Assembly: GCF_907163085.1 (NCBI RefSeq)
Contig: NZ_CAJQTX010000001.1
Coordinates: 1 to 64,000 of the forward strand
DNA: 64,000 nt
Reading direction: 5' to 3'
Source: Candidatus Accumulibacter sp. ACC003
GTDB lineage: Bacteria > Pseudomonadota > Gammaproteobacteria > Burkholderiales > Rhodocyclaceae
Shown: positions 18,549 through 27,685 of the stretch, one piece after another
Position numbering within the stretch: position 1 is the stretch's first letter
Layout: every line of letters begins with the position of its first letter
Position numbers and translations under genes: made by a program
The notes under the pieces: generated by a model
Told to the model about the DNA's origin: nothing
Database searches by the model: none
What the model saw: only the letters and a program-made list of their open reading frames with translations

Positions 18549-21482
18549 TCAGCCGCGCCGGGCGATTTCGATGGCCAGCAGGATCAATGGCCGTTCGCCG
18601 ATGATGCGCCGCGCGTTGAGCTGCATGTGCAGGGGGCCGACGCCGGGCAGGTCGGCGTCGACGGCAAAATCTTCGATCACCTGATCGCTCTCGAGGATCG
18701 TTCCCAGCAGCTCGCGCAAGGCCGGCAGGTCCCACTGCCCGTCGCCCAGGTCGTACAGCCGCCCGCCGATCGTTTGCTGGCTGTCGACCGCGAAGCGGCG
18801 GTAGAACGAACGACTGGCGGCGACCACCTGCAAGTCGCCGTCGAGGACCAGCAAGGGTTCGCGTAGCGTATCGACGATGCTTTCGGAAAACTGCTGCGCG
18901 CTGCGCGCGCGTGCTTCGGCGGCGACGCGCTCGCTGACGTCGGTGAAGGTAATGACCACGCCTTCGAGGTCGTCATCGAGCGCGCGATAAGGCTTCAGCC
19001 GCGCCTGGTAGCACTTGCCGGCGATGCTCTGCAGCTCGCGTTCGCCGGGCTGCTGCGTAGCGAGCATCGAGCGGACGTCGGAAAGCAGGTCGCGACCGAC
19101 GATGTTGGCCTTGATATCGGCCAGCGGCCGGCCAATGTCGCTGGCGACCAGCGGATAGAGCTCGGTCGCCTCGTGCGTGAAGCGGCGGACCCGCAGCTGT
19201 CGATCGAGGAAGATGATGCCGCCGCTGACGTTGTCGAGCAGGTTCCTGACGTCGCTCTGCGCTTTTCCCAGGTGTTCGAGGTTGGCCTGCAGCTCGCTGT
19301 TCACCGTTACCAGCTCTTCATTGATCGACTGCAGCTCCTCCTTGGACGTTTCCAGCTCCTCGATCGCCGATTGCAATTCTTCATTGGTCGACTGTAGTTC
19401 TTCGTTGGTCGACTTCAGATCCTCGTTGGTGATCTGCTGTTCCTCGATCGTTGCCTGCAGGTTCTCCCAGGTGTGCGCCAGGTCGCGTTCGAGTTCTTCG
19501 ACGCGGCGCGTCTCGGGCGACTCCCGGCCGAGCGCCTGCCTGGGCGCTTCGCTGGTTGACGCGAGATCGTGAAAACTCACCAGCAGCAGCTGTTCACTGC
19601 CGTCCGGCGTGGCCAGCGGGCGCACGCTCAGGCTGAGCGCCTGCAGCTCACCGTCGATCAGCAGCGCCAGCCGCCGCGGACTCGGCGGGACACCACAGGC
19701 GGCGCCGCTTAGAGCGGCGCGCAGTTCGGGGCGCAGATCAGCGAGCGCCATGTCGACGACGTTGAGCGTCGCCTGTCCCGGCGCCGGGCGCAGGAAGCGG
19801 CCGGTGTCGCCGTGCACGAAGATGATGTTGCCGCTGCCGTCGGTGACCACCGATGGCGGCGCGAACGACTGCAGCAGCGCTTGCCGCGCAAGGTCGCCGA
19901 GATCGTTCTGCTCGCCCTTGCGGATCAGCGCTGCGCGGGGCTTGTCGGGGCGGCCGAAGCCTGGGGCCAGGCTGGCGATCATCCAGGCGCGGCTGGTGGC
20001 ACTGTTGCCGATCGCCCGGTAGAAGCGCCACCTGCGGTTGAGCGGCGCGAACAGTTGGTCATGCCTGTCGAGCCCCTCGGCCGGCGACAGGAACAGTACG
20101 CCCTGCGGTCGCAAGGCGTGGTGCAGGATGGGAATCAGGCGGTCTTGCGCGGCCGCTTCGAGGTAGATCATGAGGTTACGGCAGCTGATCAGGTCGAGCC
20201 GGGTGAACGGCGGATCGCTGATGACGTTTTGAACGGCGAACACCAGCATGTCGCGAATCTCTTTCTTGACCCGGTAGCCGGCGTCTTCGGCAAGAAAGAA
20301 TCGTTGCAGCCGTTGCGGCGTCAGATCGGCGGCGATGTTCGGCGGATAGAAGCCGGCGCGGGCGATGGCGATCGCTTCCTCGTCAAGGTCGGTGCCGTAG
20401 ATCTGGACCTTGAACGCCCGCTGCGTCTCTTCGAAGAACTCGTGCACCACGATGGCAATCGAGTATGCCTCCTCACCGGAGGCGCAGCCGGCAACCCAGA
20501 TCCGCAGCGCGTAGTCGGCAGCCTTGCCGGCGAGCAGCGCCGGCAGGATCTCGCGTTGCAGAACGTCGAAGGCGTCCGGGTCGCGAAAGAAGGCGGTGAC
20601 GTTGATCAACAGGTCCTTGAACAGCGCCTGTGCCTCATCGGGATTCTCCCCGAGAAAAGTGCGGTAGTCGTCGATGTCGTGCAGTTGCCGCTGCATTATC
20701 CGTCGCGCGATACGCCGGCCGACGGTGCCCTTCTTGTAGTTCGAGAAATCGTGACCGGTGGCGGCGTGCAGCAGCTGCAGCACGGCGTCGATTGCGGCCT
20801 CGGGGGATTCGGGGGATTCGGGGCTCTCGACGAGCTGCTGTGCAGTGGCCAGCAGGATTGTTGCCATGCCGCCAACCGGTAGCACGTGCGTGGCATAACC
20901 CGAGGCGATGGCACTGGTCGGCATGCCGGCGAATTTTGCCGACGTCGGCTCCTGGACCAGGGTGATGCCGCCTGCGCCGTGGATGGCGCGTAGCCCGAGC
21001 GTGCCATCGCTGCCGCTTCCGGAGAGTACGATGCCAATCGCCTTGTCGCCCTGGTCGTCGGCCAGCGTACGCAGGAAAGCGTCGATCGGCATCCGCCGAC
21101 CACGTGGCAGGGCGGGAGGGGAGAGGCACAGTCGCCCCTGCTCGATGGCCATGTCGTGGTTGGGCGGAATGATGTAAACCGTGTTCGGAGTCACCGTCAC
21201 CTGATCCTTGGCCTCGAGCACCGGCATGGCCGTTGTGCGCTGCAGGATCTCGGCGAGCAGGCTGGCGTGGTCGGGATCGAGGTGCGGAACGAGAACGAAA
21301 GCCAGGCCGCTGTCGGCCGGTAGTTGCCGGAAAAACTCCTGGTAGGCCTCGAGCCCGCCGGCCGACCCGCCGATGCCGACAATGGCGAAGCGGCCGCGCC
21401 CGCTGCGCTCTGCCGGCGCGTCGGGCGCGCTCGCCGGCGCCGGCCCGGGGGGCTGATCGACTCTTGCCTGATTTTTTTCCAT
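18549..21482 (-). CDS. CheB-CheR-PAS fusion (methylesterase/methyltransferase hybrid without kinase domain)
   Basis: 977 residues from ATG 21482, which has GGAGG 7-8 bp upstream. The CheB-type methylesterase comes first, with GIGGSAGGLEA (catalytic Ser), VPHLDPDHASLL (His) and SGSGSDGTLGL (Asp). The CheR methyltransferase follows, with the SAM-binding VAGCASGEEAYS and the later FAVQNVISDPPFTRLDLISCRNLMIYLE. After that come a PAS domain, a strongly heptadic coiled coil built from repeated TNEEL/STNEELQS units (about 19270-19440) and two more PAS domains. The protein ends without HATPase or HisKA. Such fusions are usually attached to kinases or act on chemoreceptor-like partners. The repetitive coiled coil may position methyl-transfer domains relative to PAS sensing. 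No che cluster or MCP is present nearby. Confidence 0.9.
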   Translation of the reverse strand: MEKNQARVDQPPGPAPASAPDAPAERSGRGRFAIVGIGGSAGGLEAYQEFFRQLPADSGLAFVLVPHLDPDHASLLAEILQRTTAMPVLEAKDQVTVTPNTVYIIPPNHDMAIEQGRLCLSPPALPRGRRMPIDAFLRTLADDQGDKAIGIVLSGSGSDGTLGLRAIHGAGGITLVQEPTSAKFAGMPTSAIASGYATHVLPVGGMATILLATAQQLVESPESPESPEAAIDAVLQLLHAATGHDFSNYKKGTVGRRIARRIMQRQLHDIDDYRTFLGENPDEAQALFKDLLINVTAFFRDPDAFDVLQREILPALLAGKAADYALRIWVAGCASGEEAYSIAIVVHEFFEETQRAFKVQIYGTDLDEEAIAIARAGFYPPNIAADLTPQRLQRFFLAEDAGYRVKKEIRDMLVFAVQNVISDPPFTRLDLISCRNLMIYLEAAAQDRLIPILHHALRPQGVLFLSPAEGLDRHDQLFAPLNRRWRFYRAIGNSATSRAWMIASLAPGFGRPDKPRAALIRKGEQNDLGDLARQALLQSFAPPSVVTDGSGNIIFVHGDTGRFLRPAPGQATLNVVDMALADLRPELRAALSGAACGVPPSPRRLALLIDGELQALSLSVRPLATPDGSEQLLLVSFHDLASTSEAPRQALGRESPETRRVEELERDLAHTWENLQATIEEQQITNEDLKSTNEELQSTNEELQSAIEELETSKEELQSINEELVTVNSELQANLEHLGKAQSDVRNLLDNVSGGIIFLDRQLRVRRFTHEATELYPLVASDIGRPLADIKANIVGRDLLSDVRSMLATQQPGERELQSIAGKCYQARLKPYRALDDDLEGVVITFTDVSERVAAEARARSAQQFSESIVDTLREPLLVLDGDLQVVAASRSFYRRFAVDSQQTIGGRLYDLGDGQWDLPALRELLGTILESDQVIEDFAVDADLPGVGPLHMQLNARRIIGERPLILLAIEIARRG

Positions 21483-21680
21483 CGCTTTGCCTCCGATGTT
21501 TCGCGAGCCTGCTCGCGACAGGATACTACGCCAGCCCTGCGGCGGCTGTGGCTTTCTGCGCGCCGGCCGGGCGGCGCGCGCTCTGCTGGCAGAGGCGCCT
21601 GCGCGGCCGAGCTCGGATCGATTGGCGCCGCTCAGGCCGCTTGCTGCTGACCTGCCGGCGCCAGCCACGACGCCATCGCT

Positions 21681-22796
21681 TCAGGCCAGTGGCCAGGCAC
21701 CGACGGGCCAGCCGCGCGGTGCGTCGATCGGCAGTTGCGCGCGCTCGCGCAGGGCGCTGTCGGCGAGCGCGTAGCCCCAGTTGATCAGCTGCCCCTGCTC
21801 TTTGGCGGTCAATTCCCGGAGTCGCGTCGGCAGGTGCTGGAGGCAGGCGGTGGCCGCGCTGTCGTTGGCCAGCGCGTGGTAGTCGTCGTAATCGCCGATG
21901 GTCGTGCCGATTCCCCAGTAGGCGCCGCGCCGTCGACCATCTGCGAAATCGTCAAGCAGCGAGCGTTTGCGCAGCGCCCGCGCCTGGTCGATCAGGATGT
22001 CGCGGACGCGGACGAGCTGCAGGAGGTCGTCCTCGAAAGGCGATTCGTCGATTTCGAAGGGTGCCCCGCCGTCGCTGACCAGAACGATGTCCACCGTGTC
22101 GAGCAGCGCTTCGACACCCATGTTGTCATGGATGCTGCCATCGGCGAGGACGATTCGCCGGCGCAAGCTGTCGAGATTGGGCAGGTCGCGTCGCGCATCG
22201 GCCCAGCTGCCTGCTTTGGTTTTCAGCAGTAGCGGCGAAAAGATCGGCGGAAAAGCGCTGGACGCGGCGACGGCATCGGCCAGCAGCACCTCGCTGGTGT
22301 GCGAGACGCCGAGCAGGTAGTCGGCGATGTAGTTCTGGCAAAAGCGGAAGTTACGCCCGGTCTGCATGTTGGTCGCGTGCAAGGTGAAGCGTGGCGCGCG
22401 GTCGTTGGCGGGAGTTGCGATCTGCCGTAGGCGCGTGTCGCCGAAGAGATCCCTGGCGTAGCGCCTGGCGAGGAATTCAGCCGAAGTGACAAAGGGCGTC
22501 AGGTGGCCGAGCAGCGCGCTGCCAAGGTCGACGGTCTGGCTGCAGAAGGTGCGCACGGGTTGCGCGACGACCGCGTCGAAGTTGTCGGCGTGGTCGTCGA
22601 CAAAGCTGAGCTGACGCCAGCGGTGGGCGACGATGCCGGCCAGAATCGAGCCGCCGGAAACGCTGCTAATGCGCGTCAGGCGGCGCAGCAGCCCGGCGTC
22701 GTTGAGCCGCCAGAGACTGCCCAGGCCGAACAGCGCCGCCCGGAAGCCGCCGCCGGACAAGGCCAGGCCGATCGTCAGTTGCTGGTCGAGTTTCAT
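21681..22796 (-). CDS. Patatin-like phospholipase
   Basis: 371 residues. The N-terminus carries the oxyanion-hole glycines LALSGGGFRAALFGLGSLW and, about 35 residues later, the nucleophile elbow SSVSGGS. The catalytic-dyad Asp is in LADGSIHDNMGVEAL. This is the arrangement of patatin/cPLA2-type Ser-Asp acyl hydrolases that cleave phospholipid acyl chains. The start at ATG 22796 has an excellent AGGAGGAA Shine-Dalgarno. No signal peptide is apparent, so a cytoplasmic enzyme is likely. It lies 198 bp upstream of the CheB-CheR start on the same strand. Bacterial patatins of this length occur both in lipid turnover and as defence effectors. Nothing adjacent (no nucleotidyl cyclase) argues for a CBASS-like system. 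Confidence 0.87.
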   Translation of the reverse strand: MKLDQQLTIGLALSGGGFRAALFGLGSLWRLNDAGLLRRLTRISSVSGGSILAGIVAHRWRQLSFVDDHADNFDAVVAQPVRTFCSQTVDLGSALLGHLTPFVTSAEFLARRYARDLFGDTRLRQIATPANDRAPRFTLHATNMQTGRNFRFCQNYIADYLLGVSHTSEVLLADAVAASSAFPPIFSPLLLKTKAGSWADARRDLPNLDSLRRRIVLADGSIHDNMGVEALLDTVDIVLVSDGGAPFEIDESPFEDDLLQLVRVRDILIDQARALRKRSLLDDFADGRRRGAYWGIGTTIGDYDDYHALANDSAATACLQHLPTRLRELTAKEQGQLINWGYALADSALRERAQLPIDAPRGWPVGAWPLA

Positions 22797-23062
22797 GGGC
22801 TTCCTCCTGGTGATTGCTGCGAGAGCCCGTCGATGCGCTGGGTAGCGCTGCTGGCTGGCGTGCGGCGCTGGCCTGCCGGCCGCTTGACGCTCACTGAAGG
22901 ATAGGAAATTGGGCGGCGCATGGCCAGGGTAGCTGTGCTGGTCACGAGCACTGCTGGCGACGCCGGCCGGCCAGCGGATCGCAGTGGCGCCTGGGCGGGC
23001 GAGCGGTCCGAGGACACGCTTTGCGGCGAAGCTCTAGCGGATATCTCCGGCGCGAATCATGA

Positions 23063-24598
23063 TCAGGTCGCGGCGGGCAGGGGATCGACAGCCGCGCAAT
23101 TGATCGGCAGCGTGACGCGGAAACAGCAGCCTTCGGCAACGTCCGAACGCACTTCAATGCGTCCGTGGTGACGCTGAACGATGCCAAATGAGAGCGACAG
23201 GCCGAGGCCCGTACCCTGACCCACCGGCTTGGTGGTGAAAAAAGGTTCAAACACGTGCGGCAGATCCTCTGGCGCGATTCCTTGGCCGGTGTTGTGGATC
23301 TCGATCCAGACGGTCTCGGCATCGCAAGCGGTACTGATCGTGATCCGGCCATACCCTTCGATCGCCTGTGCCGCATTGACCAGCAGGTTCATCAGCACCT
23401 GATTGATCTGCGGCGGAATGCAGTAGATTTCTGGCAGCTTACCGTAGCGCTTGTCGACTTTCGACTTGTATTTGATTTCGTTCCAGACGATATTCAGCGT
23501 GCTCTCCAGCCCCTGATGCAGGTCGCACCACTGCCAATTGCTGTCGCCGGGGCGCGAGAAATCCCGCAGGTCGAGCACGATACGGCGAACACGTTCGAGG
23601 CCCTCGCGCGACTCGCCAAGCAGCGCCATGACATCCTTGCGCAGCGCGGCGTAAGCGATTTCCCCCTTGATCTCTTCGATCCGGGCGGCGCCCTCGCTGC
23701 TGCGCGAGCTGTCTTCTTCGTAGGCGTCGACCAGCCTTAGCAGCTTCATCGTGTACTCGCCCAACATCTCCAGGTTGGAGAGCACGAAACCGAGCGGATT
23801 ATTCACTTCGTGGGCAACGCCGGCGGCCAGTTGGCCAATTGCCGCCATCTTCTCCGCATGCAGCAATTGCGTGTGCGCCGCCGCGAGTTCCTCCTGGTGC
23901 TTTTTGTGCTTCGTCAGATCGGTGTAAGCGCCGACCAGATGGGTGAGCGCGCCATCGGCATCGTGAATTTTCGAAATCGCGAGCAAGGCCGGGTAGAGTG
24001 AGCCATCGCGATGTCGATTGACCACTTCTCCGCGCCAGGAACCCCTTTCGACAATCGACTGCCACATCTCGTCATAGAAAGCCGCGTCTTGCTGGTCAGA
24101 CTTGAGCAGGCGCGGCGTCATGCCGAGCACGTCGGCGGCGCTGTAGCCGGTAATCACCTCGAACGCATGATTGACACGAACGATGACGCCGTCGGGCCGG
24201 GTAACGACGATGCCTTCCTGGATGCTTTCGAATACCTGCCTGTCCAGCGCCATTTCGTCCAGCAGCGCGCGCCGTACGGTCGTGTCGCGCAGGCTGACGG
24301 CAATTGCCGCTTGCCCCAGCCACTCAAATCGCGAGGAGCGCATCTCGGCCATGCCGATGTGGCCCGCGCCATCGATATACTCGATTTCGACGTGTCGACT
24401 GCCGAGCGTGAGCGGCAGGCCAAGGTTCTCGCCAATGAGGCTACGACCGCCGAACATATGCTGAGCCGTATCGTTGGCGTAGAGAACACAGCCCGACAGG
24501 TCGAGCACCAGAAGGCCATCCGGAATCGCCGAAAACAGGCCGAGGATGGTCTCTTCCTCATGCAAGGAGACTTGCGGTGGGTGGGCGTCAGCGGTCAT
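23063..24598 (-). CDS. PAS-PAS sensor histidine kinase, last gene of the kai operon
   Basis: 511 residues, soluble. Two PAS domains (about 18-115 and 120-240) are very similar throughout to those of the PAS/helical protein at 27682-28905, for example LGLFSAIPDG, YANDTAQHMFGG, AIAVSLRDTT and EGIVVTRPDGVIV. The transmitter has H-box [14 protein letters not shown] (H263), N-box MNLLVNAAQAIEGYG and G2 GQGTGLGLSLS. Its start overlaps the stop of the diguanylate cyclase gene (ATGA at 24595-24598). The product probably reads the same signal as its PAS paralogue in the operon and passes it to the single-domain receiver or another regulator. Confidence 0.9.
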   Translation of the reverse strand: MTADAHPPQVSLHEEETILGLFSAIPDGLLVLDLSGCVLYANDTAQHMFGGRSLIGENLGLPLTLGSRHVEIEYIDGAGHIGMAEMRSSRFEWLGQAAIAVSLRDTTVRRALLDEMALDRQVFESIQEGIVVTRPDGVIVRVNHAFEVITGYSAADVLGMTPRLLKSDQQDAAFYDEMWQSIVERGSWRGEVVNRHRDGSLYPALLAISKIHDADGALTHLVGAYTDLTKHKKHQEELAAAHTQLLHAEKMAAIGQLAAGVAHEVNNPLGFVLSNLEMLGEYTMKLLRLVDAYEEDSSRSSEGAARIEEIKGEIAYAALRKDVMALLGESREGLERVRRIVLDLRDFSRPGDSNWQWCDLHQGLESTLNIVWNEIKYKSKVDKRYGKLPEIYCIPPQINQVLMNLLVNAAQAIEGYGRITISTACDAETVWIEIHNTGQGIAPEDLPHVFEPFFTTKPVGQGTGLGLSLSFGIVQRHHGRIEVRSDVAEGCCFRVTLPINCAAVDPLPAAT

Positions 24599-25833
24599 TG
24601 GACAAGCTCTTTTGGCGTTGGGTTAAACAGACGGTAGCAATTCTTGCCGTCCCGCTTGGCCTGGTACATCGCCTGATCGGCATGGCGCAAGAGCGTCTCG
24701 GCATTGGCCGGGTCGCCTGGATACAGCGTCGCGCCAATACTGGCGGACACGGAAAGAACGGCATCGCCGATATGGATCGGATCGGCGACGACGCGCAACA
24801 TCCGCGCCAGCACCGATTCGCATTCCCTGGCGTGCTCCAGGTCAATCAGCACCGCGACGAACTCGTCACCGCCGAGCCGTGCCAGCGTATCGCCCTCGCG
24901 CACGACACTCTTGAGCCGCTGCGAGACGGCTACCAGCAGCTGGTCTCCGACTTCGTGGCCGTGCGCATCATTGGCCGCCTTGAAACCGTCCAGGTCAACG
25001 AAGACCACCGCCAGCATGCGATTGCGGCGCAGACTTTGCGCGATGGCCTGCTGGATACGGTCGGTCAACACCACCCGGTTGGGTAGCTTGGTCAAAGCAT
25101 CGTAATGCGCCGCGTACTCGAGTTGCGCGACTTGCTGCTCATGTTTCTTGAGCGCGGTGACGTCGTGGAACAAACCGACGTAGTTCTGCGTCTTGATGTC
25201 AGCATCACGCACGGCACTGATGGTCAACAAAACGGCATACTCTTCACCATTCTTGTGGCGACCCCAGACTTCACCCGACCAATACCCCAAGGTCTTGAGT
25301 TCATGCCACATGGCACGGTAGTACTCGGCTGCTTGGCGCCCCGAGCTGAAGACGCGCGGGTCCTGACCCAATGCCTCTTCGCGGCTGTAGCCCGACAAGC
25401 CGACGAAGGCATCATTGAGCTGGACAATGGTGCCGCTGGCATCCGTGATGACGATCCCCTCGCGGGCGTGCGCAAAAACGCTGGCCGCCAGTCGCATTTT
25501 GGCCTCGGCCAACACCCGCTCGGAAACATCGGTAAGGACAACCAGGTAGGCATCCCGCCTGCCCCAGCGTGTCTTCTGGACTCGCACCTGCGCATGACCA
25601 GGCTCCTTGGTCGAACGTACAATCTGGATTTCGGTTGCCAGCCCTTCCTCGAGGATCGGCACGCCCAGCTCAGCGCCCAGCAAGGCCGCTGCTGGCCTGT
25701 TGAACAGTTCGCCCGCGCTGGGGTTGCAGTAAAGCACTTTTCCTCTGCTATCAAGAATCAGGATGGCGTCACGCGTCGTCTCGACAATGGCGTTGAAGCG
25801 CTGGCGGTTTCCCTGCAATTTCCGGTTATCCAC
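24595..25833 (-). CDS. PAS-PAS-GGDEF diguanylate cyclase in the kai operon
   Basis: 412 residues from a GTG start at 25833, 19 bp after the kaiC stop, with a GAGGGGG ribosome site. Two PAS domains precede a complete GGDEF domain: HYDALTKLPNR at the start, FVDLDGFKAAND, active-site RLGGDEFVAVL and the SIGATLYP strand. An allosteric RxxD I-site (REGD) sits exactly five residues before GGDEF, so a catalytically active, product-inhibited c-di-GMP synthase is expected. Its 3' end overlaps the PAS kinase start (ATGA). Placement directly behind kaiC suggests that clock or timer state influences c-di-GMP. That link is inference. Confidence 0.9.
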   Translation of the reverse strand: MDNRKLQGNRQRFNAIVETTRDAILILDSRGKVLYCNPSAGELFNRPAAALLGAELGVPILEEGLATEIQIVRSTKEPGHAQVRVQKTRWGRRDAYLVVLTDVSERVLAEAKMRLAASVFAHAREGIVITDASGTIVQLNDAFVGLSGYSREEALGQDPRVFSSGRQAAEYYRAMWHELKTLGYWSGEVWGRHKNGEEYAVLLTISAVRDADIKTQNYVGLFHDVTALKKHEQQVAQLEYAAHYDALTKLPNRVVLTDRIQQAIAQSLRRNRMLAVVFVDLDGFKAANDAHGHEVGDQLLVAVSQRLKSVVREGDTLARLGGDEFVAVLIDLEHARECESVLARMLRVVADPIHIGDAVLSVSASIGATLYPGDPANAETLLRHADQAMYQAKRDGKNCYRLFNPTPKELVQ

Positions 25834-25852
25834 GTGCGACGCCCCCTCTGGC

Positions 25853-27376
25853 CTACTCTCCCAGTTCCTCCCTGAACAGCGAGCCCATTCTTTCGATGTC
25901 CGGCTGCGAAACCTGCATCGGCTGGCCGGAAAGGATCCCCGAAATGCCGTGGAACTGCGCTCCGATATGCATCCCCTCGCCGTCGATGGAATACTCCCGG
26001 ATCCCCTTGTCATGCATCGACCCGCGCATCTTGAGCACCGTGATTCCCCGTCGCATCTCGCCGAACATCTCGACGTAGCGCAGCAGAATGATCGAGTCGG
26101 TAATGGTGGAAATATGTTCCTCGGTGATCGAGGTGCCGCCTAGCAGAGTGGGTGTTGTCGACGAAAACAGCCCGACGATTTCCTGGTGCTTGATGAACGA
26201 CGTTATGCCGATGACGAACTCTCTGAAACTCTTGCCGGTGGAAACGCGCTCGAGCGCCGAAAGACTATCCACTGCGACGCGGGTCGGTTTGAAGGCAACA
26301 ATCTCCCTCTTCATCCGGATCAGGTGGTCTTCGAGCCCCATTACCTCGGGATAGGTACAGACGACCTTCAGCTTGCCGTCGCGCTCCATCTTCTCGAAGT
26401 CCATGCCCCAGCCCGAGGCATTGCGAAAGAGCTGCTCGCGGCTTTCCTCGAAAGCAAACAGCAGGCATTTATCGTTCTGCTTTTGTCCACCGCTGACGAA
26501 AGCCGTGACCAGAAGCGTCTTGCCGCAACCGGTCGCGCCGGAAACGAGAATGATCGAGTCGCGAAAAAAGCCGCCGCCGCACATCGTGTCGAGTTCGTCG
26601 TTGCCCGAGCTGACGCGCACCGTAGACGACTTCTGCTCGAGCTTGGTCTCGGACAGGGGAATGACCACAACGCCTTCGCCGGGGATTACCGTAAAGGGGA
26701 ACTCACCCTTGCCGTGGTCGGTACCGCGAAACTTGAGAATCTCCAGCGTCCGGCGCCGCTTTTCGTCGTCGAGGACGTTGCGCAGGATGATCACGTTGTC
26801 GGCAACGAACTCCTCGACACCGAAGCGGGCCAGCGAACCGTACTCCTCGGTTCTCTCTGCGGTCAGAATCGCCGTTACACCCATTCTTTTCAGGGCTACG
26901 GCCATGCGATGGAGCTCCCGGCGGACCGTCGGCGCTTCGGAAAGCTGACTGAAGACGGCGCCCAGCGAGTCGACCGACACGCGTTGGGCGTGCACCTTGT
27001 TGACCGCATGCTCGATGCGCGCCACCAGGGCGCCGAGGTCGTAGCTGCCGGCCTCGACAACTTCCTGGTCGGGTTGTGGACTGGCGTCGACGAAGGCCAG
27101 CTTGCGCTCGACCACGAACTCTCCGAGGTCCCAGCCGAAACTGAGCATGTTGCGCATGATGTCTTCAGGGGATTCTTCGAAGGTGACAAAGACCCCCCCC
27201 TCGCCTCTGCGGATCCCCTCGAGAAGGAACTGGACGGCAAACACCGTCTTGGAACTTCCCGCCGTTCCCGACAAGAGACAGGTACGACCCTTGGGAAGCC
27301 CACCCACCGAAACATGCTCGAAACCGGGGATGCCGGTTTCAAGCTTTTCTACCGCCGTAATCGCCGAAGTTGACAT
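25853..27376 (-). CDS. kaiC: KaiC, double-domain circadian clock ATPase / autokinase
   Basis: 507 residues with two RecA-like halves. CI has P-loop GTAGSSKT (37-44) and the FEES catalytic glutamates. CII has P-loop GATGCGKT (about 280) and FEES. The autophosphorylation pair equivalent to cyanobacterial S431/T432 is conserved in EEHISTITDS as S423/T424. The KMRGSMHDKGIREY stretch near the end is also canonical. Length is close to cyanobacterial KaiC (519). This predicts an active phosphorylation cycle rather than a degenerate RecA-like ATPase. It starts 3 bp after the kaiB1 stop and is followed closely by a diguanylate cyclase. There is no canonical kaiA. Non-cyanobacterial KaiBC sets can act as hourglass timers or stress regulators. 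Confidence 0.96.
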   Translation of the reverse strand: MSTSAITAVEKLETGIPGFEHVSVGGLPKGRTCLLSGTAGSSKTVFAVQFLLEGIRRGEGGVFVTFEESPEDIMRNMLSFGWDLGEFVVERKLAFVDASPQPDQEVVEAGSYDLGALVARIEHAVNKVHAQRVSVDSLGAVFSQLSEAPTVRRELHRMAVALKRMGVTAILTAERTEEYGSLARFGVEEFVADNVIILRNVLDDEKRRRTLEILKFRGTDHGKGEFPFTVIPGEGVVVIPLSETKLEQKSSTVRVSSGNDELDTMCGGGFFRDSIILVSGATGCGKTLLVTAFVSGGQKQNDKCLLFAFEESREQLFRNASGWGMDFEKMERDGKLKVVCTYPEVMGLEDHLIRMKREIVAFKPTRVAVDSLSALERVSTGKSFREFVIGITSFIKHQEIVGLFSSTTPTLLGGTSITEEHISTITDSIILLRYVEMFGEMRRGITVLKMRGSMHDKGIREYSIDGEGMHIGAQFHGISGILSGQPMQVSQPDIERMGSLFREELGE

Positions 27377-27379
27377 GAG

Positions 27380-27685
27380 TTATTTCCCCGTTTCTTTGTT
27401 GAAACCGTCGACCCGGCTGATATCGAGGCCCAACAGCACTTTTTCCGTATCACTGAGATCGCCGATGACTCGCCGCAAGGGCGGCGGGAGTTCCTTCACC
27501 AGGGTCGGCGTCGCCAGGATCTTCAGGTCTTCGGCCAGCTGTGGCTGCTCGACGACATCGATCACGGTCATTTCGTACGTCCCTTGCAACTCTTCCGCGC
27601 AGATGCGCTGCAGGTTCCTGATGCTCCTCTCGGAGCGCGGGGTCTGCCCGGTGACAAAGAGCGTAAGTCTGAACTTCTTGTTCAT
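27380..27685 (-). CDS. kaiB: KaiB (copy 1)
   Basis: 101 residues with the thioredoxin-like, fold-switching KaiB signature: FRLTLFVTGQTPRSERSIRNL, VIDVVEQPQLAEDLKILATPTLVKELPPP and VLLGLDI. KaiB binds the CI ring of phosphorylated KaiC. The start codon overlaps the stop of the preceding PAS/helical gene (ATGA at 27682-27685) and kaiC begins 3 bp after its stop, so the three products are coupled stoichiometrically. Confidence 0.96.
   Translation of the reverse strand: MNKKFRLTLFVTGQTPRSERSIRNLQRICAEELQGTYEMTVIDVVEQPQLAEDLKILATPTLVKELPPPLRRVIGDLSDTEKVLLGLDISRVDGFNKETGK

Noticed and set aside
21681-22796. CBASS-type patatin effector
   Set aside because: No cyclic-nucleotide synthase, cap or ubiquitin-like genes adjacent; neighbours are signalling proteins.
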